Notes: generated by a model not told the origin, from the sequence alone. Positions 7,116 through 15,563 are shown, numbered from the stretch's first letter. The stretch: 39,859 nt of DNA from Collinsella aerofaciens (GCF_028209885.1 NZ_JAQLEM010000002.1:1-39859), one strand, 5' to 3'. Numbers and translations are program-made.

Positions 7116-8495
7116 ATGGATACTCAGACCCCAACATATTCCAATGACGAGCTGACCGCAGCGCTTGCCGAGCACCTGGCGTCGCTCGATCGCGACGACA
7201 GCTATCGCGTGGAGCGTGTACTTAAGCGCTCGTCCGTTGAAACAACCGAGCTCGTGTACTTTGAAGGAACCGGCGGTGGTTCGCTCGGCCCCTTTGTCCG
7301 TAAACGCATCGATGCTTCGGCTCAAATCGGCGGGGCATACGAGCGTCTGTTTGCCGCCCAGCGGGCAGGCAGGCGTTTTGAGCACCTGCCCAGAATCGTC
7401 GATTGTCGTCGTGTGGGCGACGAGCTCAACGTGGTTATGGAATACATCGAAGGGGAGACGCTCGGGGCGCTGGTGGACCGTCTGGGAGCCACCCCCGATT
7501 ATGCGCACGAGTTGTATCCTGCCCTATGCGATGCCGTGGGCGAGCTCCACGCCGGTTTTGCAATGGCGGGGGAGACGTCGGCGCCGGTGATCCATCGCGA
7601 CCTCAAGCCGTCGAATATCATCGTGACAGGTGCCAACTATACGCCTGATGACGGCCTGACGTTTTCATCGCTGGTGATTATCGACTTGGGGATCGCGCGC
7701 GTATGGCGCGATGGCGCCGATGCCGATACCGTCAAGTTTGGGACACGGCCCTATGCGCCGCCCGAGCAGTATGGGTTTGGGCAGACGAGCGTGCGCAGCG
7801 ACGTCTACGCACTTGGAGCCCTGTTGTTCTTCTGCTTGACGGGAGTCGACCCTAAACCAGGGCTCGACATGCGCGAGCAATGCGAGGCACGCGGCATTCC
7901 CACTCCACTTGCCGATGCCGTCTGCATGTCGATGGCGCTCGACCCGGCCAAGCGTTTTGCGAGTGCGGAAGCGTTGGGACGGGCGACGCGCGCGGCATAC
8001 GATCTAAGTCGCCCCGTGCGGCCTCCTGCGCCTGCGCCTGTCCGTACTCCGGCCTCGGAGACGGTGTTGACGCCCCAAGGGCTCCAGAACCCCACAGGGC
8101 TTCCTAGGCCTGCCGCCTCCGCTGCATGCGGTCTGCTCTCTCGCGTTCCGGAGTCTCTGGGGCGTATTTGGAATACGCTCGTCTGCTTCTCGCTGCTTGT
8201 GTTCTTTGCCGGAAGTCACTTTGCCGTCTTTCACCCCACGGGAGCAAACCAAAGCTACCCGACGTGGCTTCTCATAATCGAGTATTTTTTCTTTGTCGAT
8301 GGCCTTATGGTGCTTATGCATTTTGCGCTGCTCGATAAGCGCCGCCTTCGTCGGCGATTCGCACTGCTCGACAGCTATCGCGGCAAGAAACTCGCGAAGC
8401 TCTGGCTCAAGGCATTGGGTGTGCTGCTCCTATGCATGATCGTTATAGTCGCGGTTGCCAATGCGACCGGCGTCGTCGATACCTCCGCTACCTAA
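7116..8495 (+). CDS. Membrane-anchored eukaryotic-type Ser/Thr protein kinase
   Basis: 459 residues. Cytosolic kinase domain about 30-310: lysine in FVRKRIDAS (about 63), catalytic loop HRDLKPSN (160-167), IIDLGIAR replacing the usual DFG, and APPEQYGFGQ then SDVYALGALL. A Pro/Ala-rich linker follows, then three hydrophobic segments (VCFSLLVFFAGSHFAVF, LLIIEYFFFVDGLMVLMHF, LGVLLLCMIVIVAVANATG). No PASTA repeats are present, so it is not a PknB-type muropeptide sensor. Start is uncertain: GTG 7086, ATG 7104 and ATG 7116 are in frame with no good ribosome-binding site. TATGAT at 7103-7108 placed seven bases before ATG 7116 would fit a leaderless message. Follows the HTH and lipoprotein genes; ends at a bidirectional terminator. 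Confidence 0.88.
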   Translation: MDTQTPTYSNDELTAALAEHLASLDRDDSYRVERVLKRSSVETTELVYFEGTGGGSLGPFVRKRIDASAQIGGAYERLFAAQRAGRRFEHLPRIVDCRRVGDELNVVMEYIEGETLGALVDRLGATPDYAHELYPALCDAVGELHAGFAMAGETSAPVIHRDLKPSNIIVTGANYTPDDGLTFSSLVIIDLGIARVWRDGADADTVKFGTRPYAPPEQYGFGQTSVRSDVYALGALLFFCLTGVDPKPGLDMREQCEARGIPTPLADAVCMSMALDPAKRFASAEALGRATRAAYDLSRPVRPPAPAPVRTPASETVLTPQGLQNPTGLPRPAASAACGLLSRVPESLGRIWNTLVCFSLLVFFAGSHFAVFHPTGANQSYPTWLLIIEYFFFVDGLMVLMHFALLDKRRLRRRFALLDSYRGKKLAKLWLKALGVLLLCMIVIVAVANATGVVDTSAT

Positions 8496-8500
8496 AAGAA

Positions 8501-8525
8501 AAGGGCCCCGTTGGGGCCCTTTGCA
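8501..8525. terminator. Terminator between convergent genes
   Basis: Nine-base stem AAGGGCCCC / GGGGCCCTT with a three-base loop (8501-8521). On the minus strand it is followed by a T-rich TTTTCTTTT tract, so it is strongest for the wall-hydrolase gene ending at 8533; on the plus strand the T run is only three. Confidence 0.75.
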
Positions 8526-8532
8526 GTTGCAC

Positions 8533-9666
8533 TTAGATGCGGTTCATCTGAGCGGCGACTTTGTTGTACCAGTCCTGCCACGTGGGCGGGCAGTACTTTT
8601 TGGCCGCAGCCGGGGTAAGGGTGGAGCCGTAGTTGGCGCCCAGATAGGCAACGTGAGCGGAGATACCCTCGCTCCAGCTGCCAAAGCTGCGCCAACCGCC
8701 GCCACGTGCACTCCAGCCCCAGGCGTTGTAAGAATTGGCGCAATAAGCACCCTTGGTGCTCTCGATGCAGGCGATGGCGGGGGACCAACGGGGGTCGACA
8801 CCGGTATTCCAAGCGGCGACGGCAAAGTTATAGCCCTGGCCTGCCATGGGGGAGCCGGCGAGATAATTGTCGATGCGGCTCGTCCACTCATTAATGAACG
8901 AATCGCAATCGGAACTACCGGTATTGGCGTTGTTCACCGTGGTGTCGATGGTGGTGTTGGTGTTGGTGGCCTGGCTGCTGGAATTGCTGCCGCTTACGCC
9001 CTCGCCCGAGAGCTTTTCGGCGGCAGCGGCCTTATCGGCCTCAAGCTTGGCAAGCTCGGCGGCATTTTCCTGCTCGGCTTTTGCCTGTGCCTCGCTGCGG
9101 AGCTGCTGGGCCTGCGTCAGCGCATCCTCGGCGTTTTTCTGCTCTGCCTCAAGCTGTGACTTGGCCTGCTGGAGCTCGGCCTTGTTCTGCTCGAGTTCGG
9201 TTTGCATGTTATTGAGCTGTTCGATCTCGTCGACGCTCGAGCTCGTGATCTGGTTGGTGTATTTGCAGGTCGTGATGAACTCACCCAGGCTCTGTGCGTT
9301 GACCAGGAAGCTCACGATGGGATTGGTGCCCTTCTGATACTTGTACAGATCGCGCATGGCGGAGCTTGCCTTGGCCTGCTGCTCGGGAAGCTTGGCCTCG
9401 ATTTCCTCGATGCTTGCCTCATTGGAGTCAATCTGCTTTTGCAGGTCATCGAGTTTGGTGCGGGCGTCGTTGTAGGCGCTCGTGGCGGCTTCGATCTTCT
9501 GCTGGGCTGCGGAAAGCTGGTCCTGCGTTGCCTGCGAGGCGGCATACGCCGCAACGGGGGAGAGCATCGGCGTGGCCGTCAGCGCAACGGCGAGCGCGGC
9601 GCTCGTGATGATACGAGCCGGCTTCGACGCAATGAGCGCTGCGGTGCGATGATTCGAATGCTGCAT
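8533..9666 (-). CDS. Secreted coiled-coil protein with C-terminal lysozyme-like domain, probable cell-wall hydrolase
   Basis: 377 residues. Signal peptide about 1-43 (ALAVALTATPMLSP, cleavage near VAAYAA). Residues about 45-225 are a long coiled coil rich in Gln, Glu, Ala and Lys with a PcsB/CwlO-like hinge (RDLYKYQKGTNPIVSFLVNA). A Ser/Asn/Thr linker follows, then a C-terminal domain with WSPAIACIESTKGAYC, NAWGWSARGGGW and SWSEGISAHVAYL, resembling lysozyme-fold glucosaminidase or transglycosylase modules. The likely role is peptidoglycan cleavage in division or growth, with the coil mediating FtsEX-type control; that is inferred from architecture. Start at ATG 9666 has AGAGGG five bases upstream; a TTG at 9681 is less likely. 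The upstream gap holds repeated TTCAACTT-like motifs. Confidence 0.8.
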   Translation of the reverse strand: MQHSNHRTAALIASKPARIITSAALAVALTATPMLSPVAAYAASQATQDQLSAAQQKIEAATSAYNDARTKLDDLQKQIDSNEASIEEIEAKLPEQQAKASSAMRDLYKYQKGTNPIVSFLVNAQSLGEFITTCKYTNQITSSSVDEIEQLNNMQTELEQNKAELQQAKSQLEAEQKNAEDALTQAQQLRSEAQAKAEQENAAELAKLEADKAAAAEKLSGEGVSGSNSSSQATNTNTTIDTTVNNANTGSSDCDSFINEWTSRIDNYLAGSPMAGQGYNFAVAAWNTGVDPRWSPAIACIESTKGAYCANSYNAWGWSARGGGWRSFGSWSEGISAHVAYLGANYGSTLTPAAAKKYCPPTWQDWYNKVAAQMNRI

Positions 9667-9728
9667 CCAGTCCCTCTGCAATCAATCGTAGGTTATGGTT
9701 CGAGGTGTATTCTACTACTGCTTTCGAC

Positions 9729-9890
9729 CTCAACTTGAACCTTAAAGGTCCCAAAGGGTCAAGTTGAACTTGAGGCTTTGGCTTTGACCTGCAGTTATGA
9801 TGAATTGTTGAGAAACCATAGAGTTCAACTTTAACGTTACGGCACCCTATTGCAACGGGATTCTTGGCTGTAAAAGCTACTTCAACGTGG
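9729..9890. repeat. Cluster of TTCAACTT / AAGTTGAA motifs
   Basis: The gap upstream of the wall hydrolase has at least four copies of CAACTTGAA-like or TTCAAC sequence (about 9731, 9759-9773, 9823, 9881). The second is a near-perfect 15-base palindrome (TCAAGTTGAACTTGA), and the first two can pair into one stem around CCTTAAAGG. They may be operator sites or a leader hairpin. No coding frame is supported in 9682-9900. Confidence 0.4.
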
Positions 9891-9900
9891 GATTTTGCAA

Positions 9901-10533
9901 CTACAGGGTTCCTTCGCGACGAGCCTGCTCCACCTCTTTGAGTGCGTCGGCGGGAGTGAAGGAACAGGTGCCATCGCCGAGCTTGACCACCTGTATGTCG
10001 TCGCCGGTATGGGCTTCTCCGCCTTGTAGCACCACGCCGAAAATGCCCTCGTGGGGAAAGATACAGTCGCCGGCGAGATAGTAGATGGCACAGCGGGTGT
10101 GGCAGACCTTGCCGATCTGACTGATTTCGACCAGGACATCGTTGCCAATCTTGAGCTGCGTTCCCAGGGGGAGCGAGAGCAGGTTGATGCCCTGGGTTGT
10201 GAAGTTCTCGCCAAAGTCGCCCTCGTGCACATCGAGCCCGCGCGCCTGCGCCGTCTGGATAGACTCTGCAGCTAAAAAGGAAACCTGGCGGTGCCAATGC
10301 CCGGCGTGCGCATCGGAGGCGAGGCCAAACTGCTCGATGACGGTGTCGTGCCCGTCGGCGACGGGTGACTTACGCGTGCCTTTGTGCTCCGACGTGTTGA
10401 TTGAGACGATACGGGCAGGCCCGTTGTAAGCATCGTTTGCGGTGCGTAGGGGAGCTGCCGTCTGGGCACGATCTGCAAGTTCGCGCTTGGCGGCGTCAAT
10501 GATGGGGTTGTTGATCGGATGAGCCTGGGGCAC
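9901..10533 (-). CDS. MOSC domain protein
   Basis: 210 residues; a free-standing MOSC (molybdenum cofactor sulfurase C-terminal) domain protein. Features: ARIVSINTSEHKGTRK at the start of the barrel, HAGHWHRQVSFLA, the family-typical GDFGENFTTQGINL, and a Cys-bearing segment ISQIGKVCHTRCAIYYL with a further GDCIFPHEGIFG. Standalone MOSC proteins act in molybdopterin or pyranopterin chemistry or in sulfur transfer and detoxification; the substrate cannot be read from sequence. Start is a GTG at 10533 with AAAGGTG six bases upstream. Apparently monocistronic; no molybdopterin genes are nearby. Confidence 0.85.
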   Translation of the reverse strand: MPQAHPINNPIIDAAKRELADRAQTAAPLRTANDAYNGPARIVSINTSEHKGTRKSPVADGHDTVIEQFGLASDAHAGHWHRQVSFLAAESIQTAQARGLDVHEGDFGENFTTQGINLLSLPLGTQLKIGNDVLVEISQIGKVCHTRCAIYYLAGDCIFPHEGIFGVVLQGGEAHTGDDIQVVKLGDGTCSFTPADALKEVEQARREGTL

Positions 10534-10753
10534 GGTGCACCTTTCGACGGGGCGGGCTACATGTTGAATCCTACAACAACGGTAGGTTCATTGCCCATTG
10601 TCATACAACGGTGGGCGCCGTCTTCGTGCTGGACGATTACGTCGATTGCCATAGATACGGTGGAGCTTTGGGCGCCGGCGGCTTGGCACGCTAGAATAAA
10701 TCAGTTGCGCAAAGACCGCCCGTTGTGTGGGCAGTTCATGATAGGAAGTTTCC

Positions 10754-12010
10754 ATGGCATTGCAATTTACAGAGCGCGAGTTCATTCCCGTGCTGCTTGG
10801 TGGCGACATCAACGCCTATTCGGTGGCGCGCGCCTTCTACGAGGAGTACCAGGTCAAGAGTCTGGTCTTTGGCAAGTATCAGACGGGTCCTGCGTACCGC
10901 AGCCAGATTATCGACTACACGCCCAACGTGGATATCGATACCATGCCCGTGATGCTCAAAACCGTCAACGGCATTGCCCAAGCGCATGCCGATAAGACGA
11001 TTGTCCTTGTGGGCTGTGGCGACAACTATGTCGCTCTCGTGGCTCAAGCCAAGGATGCCCATGAGTTGGCGGATAACATCGTCGCGCCTTACGCTCCCTA
11101 TAGCATGCTTGAGCAGTGCCAGAAGAAGGAGATCTTCTACGAGCTGTGCGAGAAGCATGGCGTGCCCTATCCGCACACGTTTACCTTTACCAAGGCGATG
11201 CTCAATGCCCAGGGTGAGGCGCCTGCCGAAGTGCTCGACCAAATCGATTTTCCTTACCCGATGATTCTGAAGCCTTCTGACGGCATCATGTGGTGGCAGC
11301 ACGAGTTCGAGGGCCAGAAGAAGGCCTATGAGATTGCCGACCGCGCCGAGCTGGAACAGGTCATTCGCGATTCGTATGCCAGCGGCTACACCGACGATCT
11401 GATTTTGCAGGACCGCGTGCCCGGCAACGACGAGTACATGCGCGTGCTCACCAGCTATTCCGACCGCAACGGCAAGGTGTGCATGATGTGCCTGGGCCAT
11501 GTGCTGCTCGAGGAGCATCAGCCCCACGGTGTCGGCAACCATGCCTGTATCATTACCGAGCCCAACGACGAGCTCATGGGCGGCGTGCGCAAGTTGCTCG
11601 AGGACCTTCACTTTGTGGGCTATTCCAACTTTGACGTAAAGTACGACGAGCGCGACGGCTCGTTTAAGTTCTTCGATTTCAACACGCGCCAGGGCCGCAG
11701 CAACTACTACGTTACCAACAGCGGCTTTAACGTTGCCAAGTATGTGGTGGACGAGTATGTGTTCAACCGCCCGTTTGAGCCGGAGTTTGTGACGGCGCAG
11801 GACGAGGCCCTGTGGATGGTCGTTCCCATGGGCGTCGTCGACAAGTACGTCAAGGATCCCGAGCTGCGCGCTAAGGTGCATCGCCTGGACAAGGAAGGCA
11901 AGGGCGCCGACCCTTCGTTTATGAAGGGCGACTTTGTCTTTAACCGCTGGCTGCGCATGTGGCACACCAAGCTGCGCCACTTTAAGCTGTTCAAGACGTA
12001 TTACAAGTAG
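10754..12010 (+). CDS. ATP-grasp ligase, probable D-aspartate ligase for peptidoglycan cross-bridge
   Basis: 418 residues. The N-terminal pre-ATP-grasp domain (FIPVLLGGDINAYSVARAF) is followed by an ATP-grasp core: FPYPMILKPSDGIMWW, LILQDRVPGNDEYMRV, GHACII-like GNHACIITEPND, and the metal-binding stretch NFDVKYDERDGSFKFFDFNTRQGRS. The family includes the D-aspartate ligase (Asl) that adds D-Asp to the side chain of the peptidoglycan diamino acid. An aspartate/glutamate racemase gene follows at 12095 and would supply D-Asp; this context is the main reason for the specific call. Alternatives are another carboxylate-amine ligase acting on a wall precursor or storage peptide. Upstream 10557-10753 shows only a weak promoter (TTGGGC, 18 bases, TAGAAT). 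Confidence 0.75.
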   Translation: MALQFTEREFIPVLLGGDINAYSVARAFYEEYQVKSLVFGKYQTGPAYRSQIIDYTPNVDIDTMPVMLKTVNGIAQAHADKTIVLVGCGDNYVALVAQAKDAHELADNIVAPYAPYSMLEQCQKKEIFYELCEKHGVPYPHTFTFTKAMLNAQGEAPAEVLDQIDFPYPMILKPSDGIMWWQHEFEGQKKAYEIADRAELEQVIRDSYASGYTDDLILQDRVPGNDEYMRVLTSYSDRNGKVCMMCLGHVLLEEHQPHGVGNHACIITEPNDELMGGVRKLLEDLHFVGYSNFDVKYDERDGSFKFFDFNTRQGRSNYYVTNSGFNVAKYVVDEYVFNRPFEPEFVTAQDEALWMVVPMGVVDKYVKDPELRAKVHRLDKEGKGADPSFMKGDFVFNRWLRMWHTKLRHFKLFKTYYK

Positions 12011-12052
12011 ATGAGCGCGGCGCCCGTCCGGTTTGCATCGGGCGGGCGCGGG

Positions 12053-12072
12053 TATGATACGCGCAATTGCGC
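12053..12072 (+). promoter_or_regulatory. Probable -10 box and 12-bp palindrome before the racemase
   Basis: TATGAT at 12053-12058 is followed directly by the perfect palindrome GCGCAATTGCGC (12061-12072) in the 84-base gap between ligase and racemase genes. Suggests an internal promoter with an operator-like site; no matching -35 box is clear. Confidence 0.35.
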
Positions 12073-12094
12073 AAGCGTCACCAAGGAGGCGGCG

Positions 12095-12841
12095 ATGGAA
12101 AAGCTGGGAGTTATCGGCGGCATGGGCGCCGAGGCCACGTCGTATTACTACGACCAGGTGGTGCGTCATACGGCTGCTGCCTGCGATCAGGAACATATCG
12201 ACATGGTGGTGCTCTCCAAGTCGACCATGCCCGACCGCACGTTGGCCATTAAGACCGGCGAGCATGCCAAGCTGCTGGCGACCATGAAAGAGTGTGCCCA
12301 GGCACTCGAGTCGCTGGGCTGTGCGCACATTGCCATTCCCTGCAACACGTCGCACTACTTCTACGACCAGATCCAGTCGTTTACGAAGGTGCCGATTATC
12401 CACATGCCGCGTGAGTCGGTGCGCTATGCCCTTGCGGGTGCGGTGATGGGGGAGTGCGAGTTCGACCCCAACCTGAGTATGCCGGCCGAGCCGGTGCACA
12501 AGATTGGCATTATGGGAACCGATGGAACCGTGGGCGCGGGCGTCTACGGACGCGAATGTAAGGCTGCGGGTGTTGAGGTTGTCTATCCCAGCGAGAAACG
12601 TCAGAACGATGTGATGTCGCTTATCTACGATGACGTGAAGGCCGGACGTGAGCCCGATATGGATAAGTTCGACCGCGTGATGTGGGAGTTCGCCCGTAGC
12701 GGCTGCGACCGCGTCATTCTGGCCTGCACCGAGCTATCGGTGCTGCAGAAGTACCGAGAGATGCCCGAGATCACCCTCGACGCCATGGACGTCCTGGTGC
12801 GCGAATCCATCATCCGCAGCGGCGCCCCCTACCGCCTCTAG
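12095..12841 (+). CDS. Aspartate/glutamate racemase family protein
   Basis: 248 residues. Cofactor-independent racemase with the two-cysteine mechanism: KLGVIGGMGAEAT at the N-terminus, first catalytic Cys in IAIPCNTSHYFY, second in ILACTELSVL. These motifs define the Asp/Glu racemase superfamily. IGGMGAEAT and the nearby ATP-grasp ligase favour aspartate racemase, but glutamate or hydantoin racemase activity cannot be excluded. Start at ATG 12095 is fixed by AAGGAGG upstream; a longer frame to 12011 lacks a ribosome-binding site and overlaps a GC-rich stem-loop. Likely works with the ligase to provide D-Asp for the cell wall. Confidence 0.85.
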   Translation: MEKLGVIGGMGAEATSYYYDQVVRHTAAACDQEHIDMVVLSKSTMPDRTLAIKTGEHAKLLATMKECAQALESLGCAHIAIPCNTSHYFYDQIQSFTKVPIIHMPRESVRYALAGAVMGECEFDPNLSMPAEPVHKIGIMGTDGTVGAGVYGRECKAAGVEVVYPSEKRQNDVMSLIYDDVKAGREPDMDKFDRVMWEFARSGCDRVILACTELSVLQKYREMPEITLDAMDVLVRESIIRSGAPYRL

Positions 12842-12901
12842 CTTCCGACCCGCCAAAAAGGGACAGGTTTATTTTTGGTAGGTATTATCTGGGGAAACAG
12901 T

Positions 12902-12939
12902 AAAGGCCTCGGCTCGTTTGGTGCGAGCCGAGGCCTTTT
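12902..12939. terminator. Bidirectional terminator
   Basis: A 15-base perfect stem (12902-12916 with 12924-12938) around a seven-base loop, T-rich on both sides, between the racemase (plus) and EcfT (minus) genes, which converge here. Just upstream, 12850-12875 holds a smaller hairpin with arms CCAAAAA / TTTTTGG around GGGACAGG. Confidence 0.85.
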
Positions 12940-12967
12940 GCGTTGGGTGGTTGCTGTCGGTGGTGAA

Positions 12968-13714
12968 CTAGAACAGGAAGCCGATGGCGATGAGGGCGAT
13001 GCTGACGATGAGCACGGCGATGTCCAGATCCTTGATGGGATAGCGCTTGTACGAGCTGGCGCGTGTGCGCAGATAGAAGCCGCGCTGTTCTGCCGCCAAG
13101 GCTGTGGCATCGGTCTTGCCCACGCTCGAGATGAGCAGTGGCACGCACAGTGGCAGCATGAGCTTAAGCTTCTTGATGGGGTTCTTGGTATCGTACTCGA
13201 CGCCGCGTGCGGTCTGCGCCTCCATGATGGCATTCATCTCCTGACCAAACACCGGTACAAAGCGCAGCGCCGTGGTAAAGGTGAAGGCATAGCGATACGG
13301 CACATGCAGCACCTCGACGCAGGCGTTGGCAAGGTCGTTGAGCTTGGTCACCATGAGCATGAGGATGAGTGGTAACGCCACACCCAGCAGGCGCAGGCAG
13401 GCCTTCGATCCCGTGATGAGGCCCGTGTCGGTGATAAAGCTCCACACCACGTTGCCATCGCGCATAAAGGCTAGCTGGAGCACCAGCATGATAAGCGCGA
13501 GCGGAATCAGCAACTTGAGCAGCGAGAGCAGACGATCGACGACGCCGGCATAGGCACCCAGTGCAAGGGTGAGTGCCAAAAAGCCCAGCAGCGCTACGTA
13601 GGTGTCGGACAAGAAGATGCCGACGATGATGGCGGCGGCAAGGCCCAGCTTGACGACCGGGTTCAAGCGGTGCAGCAGTGTATCGCCCGGCATATAGTCG
13701 ATGACGTTAACCAC
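12968..13714 (-). CDS. ecfT: ECF transporter transmembrane component (EcfT)
   Basis: 248 residues. Membrane scaffold that couples the ATPase to a substrate-binding S component. About five or six hydrophobic segments (LGLAAAIIVGIF, YVALLGFLALTLALG, LLIPLALIMLVLQ, LRLLGVALPLILMLMV, LDIAVLIVSIALIAIGF). The two short Ala-Arg-Gly coupling motifs on the cytosolic helices appear as EAQTARGVE and AAEQRGFY. Start is GTG 13714, eight bases inside the end of the ATPase gene, so translation is coupled. Last gene of the minus-strand ECF operon. Confidence 0.88.
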   Translation of the reverse strand: MVNVIDYMPGDTLLHRLNPVVKLGLAAAIIVGIFLSDTYVALLGFLALTLALGAYAGVVDRLLSLLKLLIPLALIMLVLQLAFMRDGNVVWSFITDTGLITGSKACLRLLGVALPLILMLMVTKLNDLANACVEVLHVPYRYAFTFTTALRFVPVFGQEMNAIMEAQTARGVEYDTKNPIKKLKLMLPLCVPLLISSVGKTDATALAAEQRGFYLRTRASSYKRYPIKDLDIAVLIVSIALIAIGFLF

Positions 13715-15458
13715 GGTGGACCATCTCCTCGGTAATGCGAACGATATCGGTGACCTCGCTCACCTGTGCAAAGGCGGGAGAGACGGAGGATGTCAGGCGA
13801 CGAGAAAGCTCTATGACCTGGGGCGGCTCAACGTAGGCGCGCTGCATGAGCTCGATGTTCGAGAACAGCTCGTGCGTGCGGCCGCGCTCGAGGATGCGGC
13901 CGTCGGCCATTACTACAATGCGCTCGGCGAAGTCGGAGACGACTTCCATGTCGTGGCAGACCATGATGACGGCGCAGCCGCGCTCGGCCATGGTGCGCAC
14001 CGTTTCCATCACGGTCATGCACTCGCGGTAGTCAAGGCCGCTCGTAGGCTCGTCGAGCACCACGATTTTGGGCTCTACGACCACGACGGAGGCGAGTGCC
14101 ACCATCTGGCGCTGGCCGCGCGAGAGCGAGAAGGGCGCCTCGTCGGCCGGCAAACCAAAGCGGTCGATGACGAGCTGGGCGCGACGCAGCGCCTCGGCAC
14201 GGTCGATGCCGGCAAGCTCCAGGCCAAAGGCGACCTCGTCGAGCACGGTGTCCTTGCAGATCTGGCGGTCGGGGTTTTGGAAGAGGGTTGCGACTTCGCG
14301 GGCGATGCGGCTCGTGGGAACGGCTGCGGTATCCAGTCCCGTGACGCGCACGCTGCCCGAGGCGGGCTTAAGCAGGCCTGTGAGCAGCTTGGTGAGCGTG
14401 GTCTTGCCGGCGCCGTTTTGGCCGACGATGCCCACGAGCTCGCCGGGATAGAGGGTCAGGTTGAGGTCGTGGACGGCGCCGCCGCCATTGGGATAGGCAA
14501 ACTCAACGTGATTGAAGGTGAGCATGGGCTCGGCGTCCTTGGCGTGCGGGCGCAACGACGGTGCGTGCGGTGAGCCGGCGGGTGCCTGAGTGTCGCTGCT
14601 TGCGTGTGCGGGGTCGACGATGCCTGTAATCAGGCGCTCGGCCTCATCAACATCCAAACAGGGAGTGCCGCTGGCCAGGCCATCCGCCTCGAGGCTGTTG
14701 AAAATGCGCGTGACACGCGGGCAATCGACGCCGATGGCGCGGAGCTCATCGGCGTGCGCGAAGACCTCGTGCGGCTCGCCCTGTAGCGCGATTTCGCCAT
14801 GATTGAGCACGAGCACGCGGTTGCAATACTCCGAAAGCAGGGCGACTTTTTGCTCAACGACGACGATGGTGATGCCGAGTACACGGTTGGCCTCGCGCAG
14901 GGTCTCGAAGACCAGCGTGGAGCTGGCGGGGTCGAGTGCTGCGGTTGGTTCATCGAGCACCAGCACACGCGGACGCATGGCGAGGATGGCGGCGATGGCA
15001 ACCTTTTGCTTTTGGCCGCCCGAAAGCGTGGCGATCTCGCGGTCGCGCAGGTCGCTGATGCCGACGGTCTTAAGCGTCTCGCTCACACGTTGCTCGATCT
15101 GGTCGTGGGGAACGCCAAAGTTTTCCAGGCCGAAAAGCATCTCGTCCTCGACGACCGAGGCGACCATTTGCGTGTCGATGTCCTGCAACACGCTGCCGAC
15201 GATCTGCGACACATCGGTGAGCGAAACTTCACAGGTGTCGTTGCCGTCGACAGTGACGGAGCCAAAGAACGTGCCGGTGTAATGGTGGGGTACGGCTCCC
15301 GACAGGCAGGCGGCAAGTGTGGACTTGCCGGCGCCCGAAGGCCCGATAATGCCGATAAAATCTCCCCTGTTCACGCCGAGCGAGATATGCTTAAGCGCCT
15401 GCTCGGTCTGCGTGCCATAGGAGAACGAGACATCGTCGACGTTGATGATCGTTTCCAT
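13707..15458 (-). CDS. Fused double ATPase of an ECF transporter (EcfA1-EcfA2)
   Basis: 583 residues containing two complete ABC ATPase domains in one chain, where many ECF systems use two genes. Domain 1 (about 1-240): Walker A GPSGAGKST, signature LSGGQKQK, Walker B VLVLDEPTAAL. Domain 2 (about 310-545): Walker A GQNGAGKTT, altered signature LSRGQRQM, Walker B IVVLDEPTSGL, switch His in VCHDMEV. A Pro/Ala-rich linker joins them. Provides ATP-driven power to the importer with EcfT (overlapping downstream) and the S component 212 bases upstream. AAAGG lies five bases before the ATG. The fused form and Arg in the second signature motif are worth noting. Confidence 0.9.
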   Translation of the reverse strand: METIINVDDVSFSYGTQTEQALKHISLGVNRGDFIGIIGPSGAGKSTLAACLSGAVPHHYTGTFFGSVTVDGNDTCEVSLTDVSQIVGSVLQDIDTQMVASVVEDEMLFGLENFGVPHDQIEQRVSETLKTVGISDLRDREIATLSGGQKQKVAIAAILAMRPRVLVLDEPTAALDPASSTLVFETLREANRVLGITIVVVEQKVALLSEYCNRVLVLNHGEIALQGEPHEVFAHADELRAIGVDCPRVTRIFNSLEADGLASGTPCLDVDEAERLITGIVDPAHASSDTQAPAGSPHAPSLRPHAKDAEPMLTFNHVEFAYPNGGGAVHDLNLTLYPGELVGIVGQNGAGKTTLTKLLTGLLKPASGSVRVTGLDTAAVPTSRIAREVATLFQNPDRQICKDTVLDEVAFGLELAGIDRAEALRRAQLVIDRFGLPADEAPFSLSRGQRQMVALASVVVVEPKIVVLDEPTSGLDYRECMTVMETVRTMAERGCAVIMVCHDMEVVSDFAERIVVMADGRILERGRTHELFSNIELMQRAYVEPPQVIELSRRLTSSVSPAFAQVSEVTDIVRITEEMVHRG

Positions 15459-15479
15459 GGATACCTTTCATAGTCATCG

Positions 15480-15521
15480 GGGACGTTCTTACATGACCAG
15501 TCGTTTAAGAACGTTCCCAAA
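15480..15521. terminator. Stem-loop in the S component-ATPase gap
   Basis: GGGACGTTCTTA and TAAGAACGTTCCC form a 12-base stem with one bulge. On the plus strand AAAAG follows; on the minus strand, the direction of transcription, there is no T tract. It may moderate read-through or mark a processing site rather than terminate. Confidence 0.35.
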
Positions 15522-15563
15522 AGCTCGTTGTTTGGGACAGTCTTTGGTGGTGAAGCGCGGAGA

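Noticed and set aside
12018..12050. GC-rich stem-loop after the ligase gene as a terminator
   Set aside because: No T tract and a -10-like box directly follows, so termination cannot be claimed.
10736..12499. Very long minus-strand open frame opposite the ligase and racemase genes
   Set aside because: Mirror frame caused by GC-rich third positions; lacks protein-like motifs and a ribosome-binding site, while the plus strand encodes clear families.
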